35,745 nt of DNA from JAKQHY01 sp034429475. GTDB taxonomy: Bacteria > Chloroflexota > Anaerolineae > B4-G1 > SLSP01. The position numbers and the translations under genes are program-made. The stretch's first letter is position 1. The number at the start of each line of letters is the position of its first letter. Positions 14,459 to 22,283 of the stretch are shown one piece after another. The stretch covers positions 1 through 35,745 of the forward strand of contig DAOUGD010000054.1 of assembly GCA_034429475.1 (NCBI GenBank). The letters are read 5' to 3'. The notes beneath the pieces were generated by a model that did no database searches, was not told the DNA's origin, and saw only the letters and a list, made by a program, of their open reading frames with translations.

Positions 14459-15562
14459 TCACGCCACTTCCGGCGCCGGTTCCGACACCATCGTCCAGAA
14501 CTGCGTGATCGGAGAGGGTTCCGGCAATTGTTCGATGTTCTTGGTATAGGGGATAAACACGTCCGGCGAACGCGGCAAACCGAGAGAAATATCGGTGGGC
14601 TTGCGGCCGGTAGCGTCATTGAAGATCAACAACAGGGATTGCTGGTTGACGCCATATTTAGGCAAAGCATTGATCGCCACGCTGGCGAGCATCCGCGCGG
14701 TGGCCTCAGCGGACGTCACCACCGTGATCCAATCGGACTGCGCGGGCGTCTTCCACAACAAGGGCAATGTGGCCCGCCCCAAATCCAAAACGACGAAATA
14801 ACCGGCATCGCGCAAAAGGCTCAACAGGCGCTCCACCGATTCCAGGCGCATCCGCCCCAAATCGGTCAACGTCGCCGGGGCCGGAATGATGTGAAACCCA
14901 TGCACGTTCTGCACGCTGAAGTTCTCCACCAGCGGCATAGTGATCTCCGTGGCCTGGCGGGAGAGCAACTCGACCGTGTGACGCGGGCCGGTGATGCCGC
15001 TCCACAACCCCACGCTCCCCACCGGGAAAGCCAAGTCCACGACAATGGTGGGCTGCACGCCCCGGGCCGCCGCCTGCCGGGCCAGGTTCAGAGCGATGGT
15101 AGTCACGCCGACGCCGCCCCGCAGCGACAAGAGGCTCACCACCGTGCCGCGCTTACCCGGCTTCGTCGCCAGCGGTTGGATACGGTGCGTGCGCTGGAGC
15201 GCCGCCTCAATACGTGCGCCCAGTTCCTTGTAATCGGTTTGACCCTTGGTGAGAAAATCGTCGCCGCCGAGCGTGTAGCCTTTGATGCGATCATCCTGAG
15301 CATCCAATGCCGTCAAAAAGAGAATGGGCACTGTGTGAAATTGCGGATCGGAGCGCAATTCCTGACACACCTGGTAGCCATCCATATCCGGCATCATCAC
15401 GTCCAGCAGAATCAGATCGGGCTTGCGCTGCCGCGCTTTCTTGATGCCATCGCCGCCCAGGGCAGCTTCGGTGATCTCGTACCCCCAACTGGTGAGCATG
15501 ATGGTATACATCATGCGCGCATCATCATCATCTTCTACCACCAGGATATGTGTCTTAGCCAT
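14459..15562 (-). CDS. Receiver domain fused to a CpaE/TadZ-like ParA ATPase domain
   Basis: 367 residues. Residues 1-122 are a receiver with acidic D11-D14, phospho-acceptor D54 in LLDVMMPDMDG and K106, followed by G instead of the usual P. Residues about 138-360 are a ParA/MinD-type domain. Its Walker A-like stretch SLRGGVGVTT (146-155) keeps the glycines but has R148 and V153 where ParA proteins have lysines, so ATP binding may be weak or lost. This layout is that of CpaE/TadZ, which place pilus machinery at the pole, but no tad/cpa genes are present here. The gene follows the GAF histidine kinase by 26 bp on the same strand, so that kinase is the likely phosphodonor. Confidence 0.85.
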   Translation of the reverse strand: MAKTHILVVEDDDDARMMYTIMLTSWGYEITEAALGGDGIKKARQRKPDLILLDVMMPDMDGYQVCQELRSDPQFHTVPILFLTALDAQDDRIKGYTLGGDDFLTKGQTDYKELGARIEAALQRTHRIQPLATKPGKRGTVVSLLSLRGGVGVTTIALNLARQAAARGVQPTIVVDLAFPVGSVGLWSGITGPRHTVELLSRQATEITMPLVENFSVQNVHGFHIIPAPATLTDLGRMRLESVERLLSLLRDAGYFVVLDLGRATLPLLWKTPAQSDWITVVTSAEATARMLASVAINALPKYGVNQQSLLLIFNDATGRKPTDISLGLPRSPDVFIPYTKNIEQLPEPSPITQFWTMVSEPAPEVA

Positions 15563-15588
15563 AAAGCCTCTCTCTGTTGATCGACCGG

Positions 15589-18500
15589 TTATTTCTTCAC
15601 GGGGATAATAAAACTGAAGGTACTGCCCTTGCGGTACTCACTTTCTACCCAGATACGACCGCCATGCATTTCGATGATGCTGCGGGTGATCACCAGGCCC
15701 AGGCCCGTCCCCTGCACGCTACGCACCGCGGCACTACTGGCGCGGAAATACTTGGTGAACAGCCGCTCCTGCTCTTCCGGCGTCATCCCAATCCCGGTAT
15801 CCTGGACGCTCCAACGCACATAATCCTGCCCATTCTCCGTCCATCGCGCGGCTTGAATCGTAATCAATCCCCCTTCCGGGGTGTACTTATTGGCATTGCT
15901 AACCAGATTGGTCAACACTTGAAGCAAGCGGCCCCGGTCGCCTGCGACGGCCGGCAAATTCAACTCAATGTTGACTTTAATGGTCTGGCTCTTGGCGCTG
16001 ACGGTCGGTTCAAAAGCTTGCACGGCCTCACCGATCAAGTCCTCCGGCGCCACCTCGCTCATCTCTAACCGCAACCGCCCTGACTCGATCCGCGAGATGT
16101 CGAGCAGGCTTTGCACCAACTGATCCATCCGCCCGACGTTGTTGCGAATCACCTGGATGAACTGCTTCTGCTGGTCGTTCAACGCGCCGCCGATGCCCTT
16201 CATCAACAGATCCGTATACCCCTTCATCGAGGTCATCGGCTGCTTCAACTCGTGCGACACAAAGGAGATAAATTCCGTCTTGGCCTCGTTCGCCCGCTGC
16301 ACCTGTCCGAAAAGCCGGGCGTTTTCGATGGCGATGGCGGCGTGATCGGCCAACCGTTCAATCAGGGCGACATCCTCTTTACGAAAGGTATCGGGCTGGG
16401 TGGATTCCAGGGCGATCACGCCAATGACGTGGTCCTCCCGTTTGATCGGCACACTGAGCTGCGCCTGCATCCCCGACACCACGCCCTCATAATAGGGATT
16501 CTCGGTCACATTGGTCACGAGGCAGGTCTCGCCGGTCTGCACGGTGTAACCGATCAGCCCTTTCTTAAGCGGCCAGAGTTCCTCTTCGGAGTAACGCCGG
16601 AAAACTTCCTCGTCGTACCCCTGATGCGCCAGCAGCCGCAGCCCCTTAGTGCCATCCTCTTCTTCTTGAAGCGCCCCGATCACACCAATTTCAGTGTGCG
16701 TCATCCGCACGGCCCACTCAAGCGTCTGTGTCATCACTGCCGCATAATCCAGGGTTGCGTTGAGCTGCCGATCAATCAATTGCAGGGTGGTCAGCTCTTC
16801 CAGGCGTGCCTGCAAAGCCTGATCGGTCATCGTAAACAAACGTGCATTCTCAATCGCCAGGGCCGCCTGTGCGCCAAACGCTAACAGCAAATCGGCGTCT
16901 TCATTATCGAAAGCCCGGTTGTCCTTGCGATTGAGTACCTCCAACACCCCGATTGTGCGTCCCCGCGCGTTGAGCGGCGCGGCAATGATGGATTCGGTGA
17001 CAAAATGCGCCGGGGTGCTTTCACCCTTCTTGTCGAAATTGTCGTACCAGCGTTGATCTTCGCGGGTGTTTTGCGTGATCACCGGGCGGTTGTCGGTAAA
17101 GGCCGCGCCGGCGATGCCCTTGTCCGAAGGCATTCGCAGGCCGATCAAGTCGGCGCCGACCGGCCCGCTGGCAACCTCAAAAACCAATTCACCGCTGTCC
17201 TGATCCAACAGCAACAGTGACCCGGCCTCGGAGTCCAACAGCCGCGCGGCGCTGCGCACCACCAACTCCAACACCCGCTGCAAATCCAGGCTGGAAGACA
17301 GCAGGTTGCCGATCTCGTTCAGCGTGCCCAACTGTCGGGCGCGCGAGGCGAGGCGATCGTACAAGGCGTGACGTTCCAGGATTGAGGCCGTATAGGCGGC
17401 AACCGTCACAAAGAAGTTCTCATCCTCGTCGGTGAACGTGACGTCTGTCGTGTACGCCGCCGCCACCATCACCCCGGTACTCTTGTCGCCGCTCGTAAGG
17501 GGAGTGGCCAGCCATCCTATCGGCAATTTCTCGTCGCCGTCCGTCTCCAATCCGCGCTGCCGACATTCCTCGACGTAATTATCGGTGCGAATGGTCTTGC
17601 TGGTACGGAAGACCACACCGGGCAGGCCTTTTTCCACCGGCCACGTTTCCTCAGGATACAGCCGCTCATCCTCTTCGATGTAAAAAGCATAAAAGAACGT
17701 GTCTGCATCTGGCTTCTTCAAGGCCAGGTAAAAAACCGGCAAGGTTATCACGCGCTTGAGTTGGGTATAGACCAGCTCCATCAGATCGTCCAGTTCCATG
17801 GCGAAGTTGACAGCCTGCGCGATCCAATACAGGGAACGCAGCTCCTCGGCGCGCTTCTGCTGATTTTCACGCACCCGGATGCGCTCCAGCCCTTCAGACA
17901 CAGGGCGCATCAGATATTGCAGCAGGTTTTTGTGAGCATTGTCGTAGCTCGTGCTCTCCGGCGTGCCCAATCCCACCCAACCGGAACGTCCCATCGGCAC
18001 CACTAACAGGATACCGCGTTCCAGCATCTCAGTTTGAGCCACGGCCAGCGACGCCGGCAGGTTGGGCGCCGGCAAAGGGATGGGGACATTGGGAGGCTGC
18101 GCTACCATCCACTCAACGAGCGGGGCATTGAAAGCCAGCGCCCCGTTGGTGGTGGAAATATGATAGTGATGCGCTTCAGGATGATAGAGCACGGTTTCCA
18201 GCGGGCGGGGCGCAAACAGCGCTGTCAATTCTTCGCGCAGAACCGCCACCAGAGGTTCGCGGGCGTCACCCTTGGCAATGGCGGCTTCAATACGCGAAAC
18301 AGCCGCCGAAGTTTTTTGAACCAGAGGGTTTTTCTGCACGCTGGCGATTTGCACATAATCATACGCCCAACGGGCGCCCAGTATTAACCCACTCAAAAGG
18401 AGAGCGCAGGCCAGTAGGATTAATGGCTCGCGCGCGTCAATGCCATCAAATAACAACGCCAGCAGCCACAGGGCCACAAAAACACTCAGAACCACAATCG

Positions 18501-18594
18501 GAATCGTCAAGAAATTCCGGGTATGGGTTCGCTGGCGAATTTGGTCCCGCCAAAGTTCCATCAATGATGGGGGTGGTAGCTGTTTATGCATCAT
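15589..18594 (-). CDS. Membrane-bound GAF-domain sensor histidine kinase
   Basis: 1001 residues. Two membrane helices (about 28-49 and 57-76) with almost no outside loop are followed by a divergent region (90-240), three GAF domains (about 255-405, 422-587 and 600-762), a HisKA domain with H781 in FVSHELKQP, and an ATPase domain with N900, DTGIG (932-936) and GTGLGL (962-967). Three tandem GAF domains and the near absence of an extracellular region suggest that it senses internal ligands or redox state; the ligand is unknown. No conserved cysteine pattern for a bilin or heme was noticed. Its partner is probably the receiver-ParA protein encoded 26 bp downstream. The start is one of two adjacent ATG codons. 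Confidence 0.93.
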   Translation of the reverse strand: MMHKQLPPPSLMELWRDQIRQRTHTRNFLTIPIVVLSVFVALWLLALLFDGIDAREPLILLACALLLSGLILGARWAYDYVQIASVQKNPLVQKTSAAVSRIEAAIAKGDAREPLVAVLREELTALFAPRPLETVLYHPEAHHYHISTTNGALAFNAPLVEWMVAQPPNVPIPLPAPNLPASLAVAQTEMLERGILLVVPMGRSGWVGLGTPESTSYDNAHKNLLQYLMRPVSEGLERIRVRENQQKRAEELRSLYWIAQAVNFAMELDDLMELVYTQLKRVITLPVFYLALKKPDADTFFYAFYIEEDERLYPEETWPVEKGLPGVVFRTSKTIRTDNYVEECRQRGLETDGDEKLPIGWLATPLTSGDKSTGVMVAAAYTTDVTFTDEDENFFVTVAAYTASILERHALYDRLASRARQLGTLNEIGNLLSSSLDLQRVLELVVRSAARLLDSEAGSLLLLDQDSGELVFEVASGPVGADLIGLRMPSDKGIAGAAFTDNRPVITQNTREDQRWYDNFDKKGESTPAHFVTESIIAAPLNARGRTIGVLEVLNRKDNRAFDNEDADLLLAFGAQAALAIENARLFTMTDQALQARLEELTTLQLIDRQLNATLDYAAVMTQTLEWAVRMTHTEIGVIGALQEEEDGTKGLRLLAHQGYDEEVFRRYSEEELWPLKKGLIGYTVQTGETCLVTNVTENPYYEGVVSGMQAQLSVPIKREDHVIGVIALESTQPDTFRKEDVALIERLADHAAIAIENARLFGQVQRANEAKTEFISFVSHELKQPMTSMKGYTDLLMKGIGGALNDQQKQFIQVIRNNVGRMDQLVQSLLDISRIESGRLRLEMSEVAPEDLIGEAVQAFEPTVSAKSQTIKVNIELNLPAVAGDRGRLLQVLTNLVSNANKYTPEGGLITIQAARWTENGQDYVRWSVQDTGIGMTPEEQERLFTKYFRASSAAVRSVQGTGLGLVITRSIIEMHGGRIWVESEYRKGSTFSFIIPVKK

Positions 18595-18648
18595 TCCCGG
18601 TCCCTAACGCTCAACCTTGAGCCAGCAGCAGTTTTCAGACATAACTCT

Positions 18649-18676
18649 ATTGTAGCATGGGGGAGATTGGATGCAA
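18649..18676 (-). promoter_or_regulatory. Candidate promoter for the GAF kinase operon
   Basis: On the minus strand TTGCAT (18676-18671), a 16-bp spacer and TACAAT (18654-18649, five of six to TATAAT) lie about 55 bp before the kinase start codon. Confidence 0.4.
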
Positions 18677-18682
18677 ATGTCA

Positions 18683-21421
18683 TTATGGGGACGAATAGGT
18701 AAACACTTCCCCTTGGGAAGATTGCAGGGGCGTCATCCGAAAACGTTCATAGACCACGATGCCAATGGCGTTCGGCGGCGCGGACGGCTCATCAAAGCGG
18801 TGGGGATCCAGCAAGGTGGCGCCGCGCGTCAACCATTTGAGAGTGGGCAGCGCGCCCAGGCCGGGCTGACTGTCGTGAGGTGAAACGAGCAGCACGCGGT
18901 TGGCGTCCAGCAGCCGCACACTGACGCCATAGTCATTGACGATAGGGCGCACGACGTGCCACTCCAGATCAACCACAACCTGCCCACCGCGTTGTGTGAT
19001 TTCGCTGCCGGTGAGTACTGCCTCGTCCCCAAAAGGTACATATCGCTCCCCAGGCTGCGGACGCCGCAGCGGCCAACTTAGCAGGTGGGCCGGTTGAGCA
19101 TCGCCATAGGTCAACGCCAACGAACCGCCAAATCCCTCCAGGCAGATGGTCTGGCACTCCCCCACCCCCAGCGGCGTCACCACAGCGCGGCTTTCCCCCG
19201 CCGCGACTTGCAAGCCCGCGCCCGGCCCGCACCAATGCAGATACGCCGTCACGCGGTCGCCGGAAACGTCGTAATCCACACCGCGCAAAAACGGCCCCCG
19301 CCCCAGCACGACGCCCGGCGTCCAATGCGCCGCCGGCAGCGTGGGAAAATCGCAGGACAACGTTACCGCCGGCAGTGACGTCGATCCCAAATCCTGGAAC
19401 GCGCCATTTTGCACCGTGTACGCGCCCACCGTCGGGTAGACCGCGTTGCTGCATCGATCCAGGGGCAGTTGGAGTGTCAGACGGGTGAAGCGGACCTCGC
19501 CGGACGCCGTGTCGCTGCCTAAAAAGCGGTCGGATGCAGCCAGCAACCCGCCGTCCGCGTCCCACAGCCGCGCCGTGAACGATGGCGCCGGTTCCTGCAC
19601 CCCGGTTGCCTGCCACGCCAGTTGGAGTTCCACCTGCTGACCGGGACGCAGCACGCCCCCCCACCCTGCCGGAAGTACACTCCCCGTCTGCAAATCCAGC
19701 CAGCGACAGCCGCGCAACTTCAACATCCCCAGGTCGGCGTCGAGCGGCGTAAAGCCCAGGTCGGCGGGCAAATCGGTCAGCGGTCGCCGGTAAGCACGGA
19801 ATCCGCCGCCCACCGGCGCAAACGTCCAGCCGTCCCAATCATCAAAACTGTGCGTGGTGAAAATCGCGCGATCCCCGGCGGCTTCCGCGATGGATTGCCA
19901 CTCGCTGCTAAAATCGGCCGTCTTTGGATGTTGGTAGAGAACTTCCACATCAGGACGCACACCCTCAACCTGCTGCAACACCCACAACGGCGTCGCCCAA
20001 TGCCAATCGGCGAGGACGAGCGCGCCCTGCGGCGCTTCCGTCAACAGCGGCAAACTCCGCGCGCGAATAGATGGGTCGGCAACCAGCAGAACAAAATTCC
20101 CCGCGCCGGCAGGAATTCGCGCCAGCAGCAAAAAATAGGAAATAGGAAATAGGAAAGACGCAAGACGCAAGATGCAAGATGCAAGACGATTCGCAATTCG
20201 TAATTCGTAATTCGCAATTCGCAATTCGTCATTCGTCATTCGTAATTCGTAATTCGTAATTCCCTGCGCCAACGCCGCCATCCCCAATCCCAGCGTCAAC
20301 GCCATCGGGATGTAAGCGGGCATGAGGTACTCCACAGTCTGCGGGGCGCGGTAGGTGATGGTGACGAAGGTGTGAATGCCCCACGAAACCAGGAACGCCA
20401 CTGCCAGACGAGGATGGCGCCACAAGAGCCAGAGCCAGCTCAAGCCGATGAAGCCGAGCATCCAGAACGGAAATTGCAGCCGGAACAGCGTCGGCAGCAG
20501 CGGCAGGCGCTGCGCCAAATCGGCAGCGGTGGCGAAGGCGAACATATCCCCGCCGAACCCGCGCGCCAGGACGTGATTCCAAAAGGCGTCCCACGTCCCC
20601 AGATTACCGGGCGACAGAACCACGCCCGGCACGTTCCCCCGCAGCAGCAGATAGAGTTGTGGAATCCCCCAGGCCAGCGCCGCGACCGGAACCGCCGCCC
20701 ACCACCGATGCGGACGCAGCAGCAATCCTGGCTCTCGCAGCAACACATACACGCCCCACCCCGCTGCAAAAAAAATCAGCGAAGCGTGATGTCCTACCCC
20801 CAGACCTAAAGCCAGCGCCAACTCCAAAAGAGGGAAATAAGAAATAGGAAATAGGGTTGTGGGTTGTGGGTTGTGGGTTGTGAGTTGTGGGTGCTGCGGA
20901 TTTACTCGCCCACTCGCCTTTTCGCTCACTCGCTCGCTCACCGAGCCTTGCTTCCTGCTTCTTGCTTCTTGCTTCCTGTCCCACTTCGCCAGCGCGAGAA
21001 AGGCCCAGGCGGTGAAGAGCATGGTCGGCATACGGATGTTGGCGATGGTGGCCTGCGCCCAGAAGGTGGAAGCGGCCCCCAGTGCGAGCACGGCCCCCAG
21101 TCCGCCGAGACACGCGGCGCGCGGCGCCTGCCCCCAAGTCGTGGCCCACACACGCACCGCATCAAAGAGCAGCAGCAGCGTCGTCGCGGCCAGGAACGCG
21201 CTGAGTAAATTCAGCCGGAAGGCGACACTCCCAAACGGCAGCAGGGACACCCACAGCCCACCCAAAACCGTATACAGCGGATACCCCGGTGGATGCGCGA
21301 TCCCCCACCGCGCCGCGATGAGTTGAAACTCGCCGCTGTCGGCCGGCAGCACATCCCACGCTGTCGTCGCGGCGTAAATCAAAAAGAAGGCCAGCCACAC
21401 TGCCCCCTTGATAATTCGCAA
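18683..21421 (-). CDS. DUF2723 family multi-pass membrane protein with two repeat-encoded insertions
   Basis: 912 residues. The N-terminal part is DUF2723-like: an early ADSGEFQLIAARWGIAHPPG segment after the first helix, then about ten membrane helices, resembling the GT-C/PMT glycosyltransferase fold. The C-terminal half (about 480-912) is a soluble, probably extracytoplasmic, beta-rich region. Two stretches are read from heptanucleotide tracts: residues about 148-196 (20833-20979) and 388-429 (20134-20259), the latter giving a visible 7-residue repeat of the NYELR type. The start is unclear: TTG at 21421 lies 20 bases after AGGAGG, while the best-spaced codon is an in-frame ATC. DUF2723 proteins are thought to transfer sugars to proteins or lipids; substrate unknown. 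Confidence 0.8.
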   Translation of the reverse strand: MRIIKGAVWLAFFLIYAATTAWDVLPADSGEFQLIAARWGIAHPPGYPLYTVLGGLWVSLLPFGSVAFRLNLLSAFLAATTLLLLFDAVRVWATTWGQAPRAACLGGLGAVLALGAASTFWAQATIANIRMPTMLFTAWAFLALAKWDRKQEARSRKQGSVSERVSEKASGRVNPQHPQLTTHNPQPTTLFPISYFPLLELALALGLGVGHHASLIFFAAGWGVYVLLREPGLLLRPHRWWAAVPVAALAWGIPQLYLLLRGNVPGVVLSPGNLGTWDAFWNHVLARGFGGDMFAFATAADLAQRLPLLPTLFRLQFPFWMLGFIGLSWLWLLWRHPRLAVAFLVSWGIHTFVTITYRAPQTVEYLMPAYIPMALTLGLGMAALAQGITNYELRMTNDELRIANYELRIANRLASCILRLASFLFPISYFLLLARIPAGAGNFVLLVADPSIRARSLPLLTEAPQGALVLADWHWATPLWVLQQVEGVRPDVEVLYQHPKTADFSSEWQSIAEAAGDRAIFTTHSFDDWDGWTFAPVGGGFRAYRRPLTDLPADLGFTPLDADLGMLKLRGCRWLDLQTGSVLPAGWGGVLRPGQQVELQLAWQATGVQEPAPSFTARLWDADGGLLAASDRFLGSDTASGEVRFTRLTLQLPLDRCSNAVYPTVGAYTVQNGAFQDLGSTSLPAVTLSCDFPTLPAAHWTPGVVLGRGPFLRGVDYDVSGDRVTAYLHWCGPGAGLQVAAGESRAVVTPLGVGECQTICLEGFGGSLALTYGDAQPAHLLSWPLRRPQPGERYVPFGDEAVLTGSEITQRGGQVVVDLEWHVVRPIVNDYGVSVRLLDANRVLLVSPHDSQPGLGALPTLKWLTRGATLLDPHRFDEPSAPPNAIGIVVYERFRMTPLQSSQGEVFTYSSP
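20134..20259. repeat. Tract of 18 heptanucleotide units inside the DUF2723 gene
   Basis: Reading the plus strand from 20134 there are three AATAGGA, five units of the AAGACGC/AAGATGC type, and ten units of the TTCGTAA/TTCGCAA/TTCGTCA type, with no break in the 7-bp register. Total 126 bp (6 x 21), so the host frame is kept. Confidence 0.93.
20833..20979. repeat. Tract of 21 heptanucleotide units inside the DUF2723 gene
   Basis: In 7-bp register from 20833: three GGAAATA-like, four GGGTTGT plus one GAGTTGT, a more diverged middle with ACTCGC words, then TTCCTGC/TTCTTGC units. Total 147 bp (7 x 21), again frame-preserving. The translated region is polar and low in complexity. Confidence 0.85.
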
Positions 21422-21466
21422 ATGGTTGTCTTTGATAAAACCCTCCTGATAACCAGGTTTTTCTTT

Positions 21467-22252
21467 CTATGGCGCACTGGTTACTTTTGCGTGGTTCAAT
21501 CCTTCGAGAATCTCTGCCAGCTTTTCGTTCAATGCTGCATAACCTGCTTCACTCAAATGCAAGAGGTCCAGACTGTATATATCCCGAACCAATCCTTTTT
21601 CATTCGCCAACACTTCCCCTGTATCCAAGATGATGACGTCCTCCGCCTCCAACGAATAGACAAAGCGATTGACCTCTTCAATGGCCTCGCCGACATCATC
21701 CGACCAAAACAGGCGACGTTCAAGCGGCACTCTCCCCAGTGGAAAGATCGTTGTCAAAATAATCGTAGCGCCTTGACTCCGCCCTTCTTGTACACTCCAT
21801 TGAATATTGTTCTTACAATCCAAGATGATTTCTGACTTCAAATCAGGGAACAGAGGAATCGTTTTCAAATCGTTGACGCACATCTGAATCAGCAGAATAT
21901 CGGGATGTAGAGGAGTAACGTGCTCGTCGAATCGTTCAACGATTTGCGTTGAAGTTTGCCCACCAATCCCGCGATTGAGGAACTCAAATCGGTCAAGCCC
22001 TACCGGCTCCGGCCATTGATAGACTCTGGAATCTCCAAAGAAAACGACCCGTAACTTTTCGGGATTGCCACTTTCAACACCTTGAGAAGGATAAACATCC
22101 AAATCGAGCGGATCTAACTGGGTTAGATTGAGCAGGTAATAATAGTGCCGGCCTTGTGCAAAAAGGAAAAAGTTCAAAGCTATGGAAGCAATCAAAGCAA
22201 AGGCCAGCAACACAACAAGAGAGACAGGAATACGATTGGGTTTCATTTGCAT
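21467..22252 (-). CDS. SGNH/GDSL hydrolase with N-terminal membrane anchor
   Basis: About 261 residues from the ATG at 22252 (a second ATG lies two codons later; the longer frame begins with TTG at 22276 inside a palindrome and is unlikely). A hydrophobic helix near residues 11-33 is an uncleaved anchor or signal peptide. SGNH blocks follow: FFGDSRV with the nucleophile serine near residue 75, the glycine of block II in NRGIGGQTS, block III as MCVND (asparagine near 127), and the C-terminal D-L-L-H-L-S with the catalytic aspartate and histidine. The enzyme would act outside the cytoplasmic membrane as an esterase or on acetylated glycans. It lies 45 bp upstream of the DUF2723 gene on the same strand, which fits a shared role in surface glycan work. 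Confidence 0.85.
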   Translation of the reverse strand: MQMKPNRIPVSLVVLLAFALIASIALNFFLFAQGRHYYYLLNLTQLDPLDLDVYPSQGVESGNPEKLRVVFFGDSRVYQWPEPVGLDRFEFLNRGIGGQTSTQIVERFDEHVTPLHPDILLIQMCVNDLKTIPLFPDLKSEIILDCKNNIQWSVQEGRSQGATIILTTIFPLGRVPLERRLFWSDDVGEAIEEVNRFVYSLEAEDVIILDTGEVLANEKGLVRDIYSLDLLHLSEAGYAALNEKLAEILEGLNHAKVTSAP

Positions 22253-22262
22253 AGTCAGATGT

Positions 22263-22282
22263 GGTGAGTTGTCCAACTCACC
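22263..22282. terminator. Palindrome between transketolase and the SGNH gene
   Basis: GGTGAGTTG (22263-22271) and CAACTCACC (22274-22282) are perfect 9-bp inverted arms with a 2-nt loop, starting right after the transketolase stop on the minus strand. No T run follows, so termination is uncertain. Confidence 0.35.
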
Positions 22283-22283
22283 C

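Noticed and set aside
14528..15580. Open frame of about 350 codons on the plus strand
   Set aside because: It is antisense to the receiver-ParA gene and has no recognisable domain.
20134..20979. Possible CRISPR arrays
   Set aside because: The repeats are contiguous 7-bp words with no spacers and no cas genes nearby.
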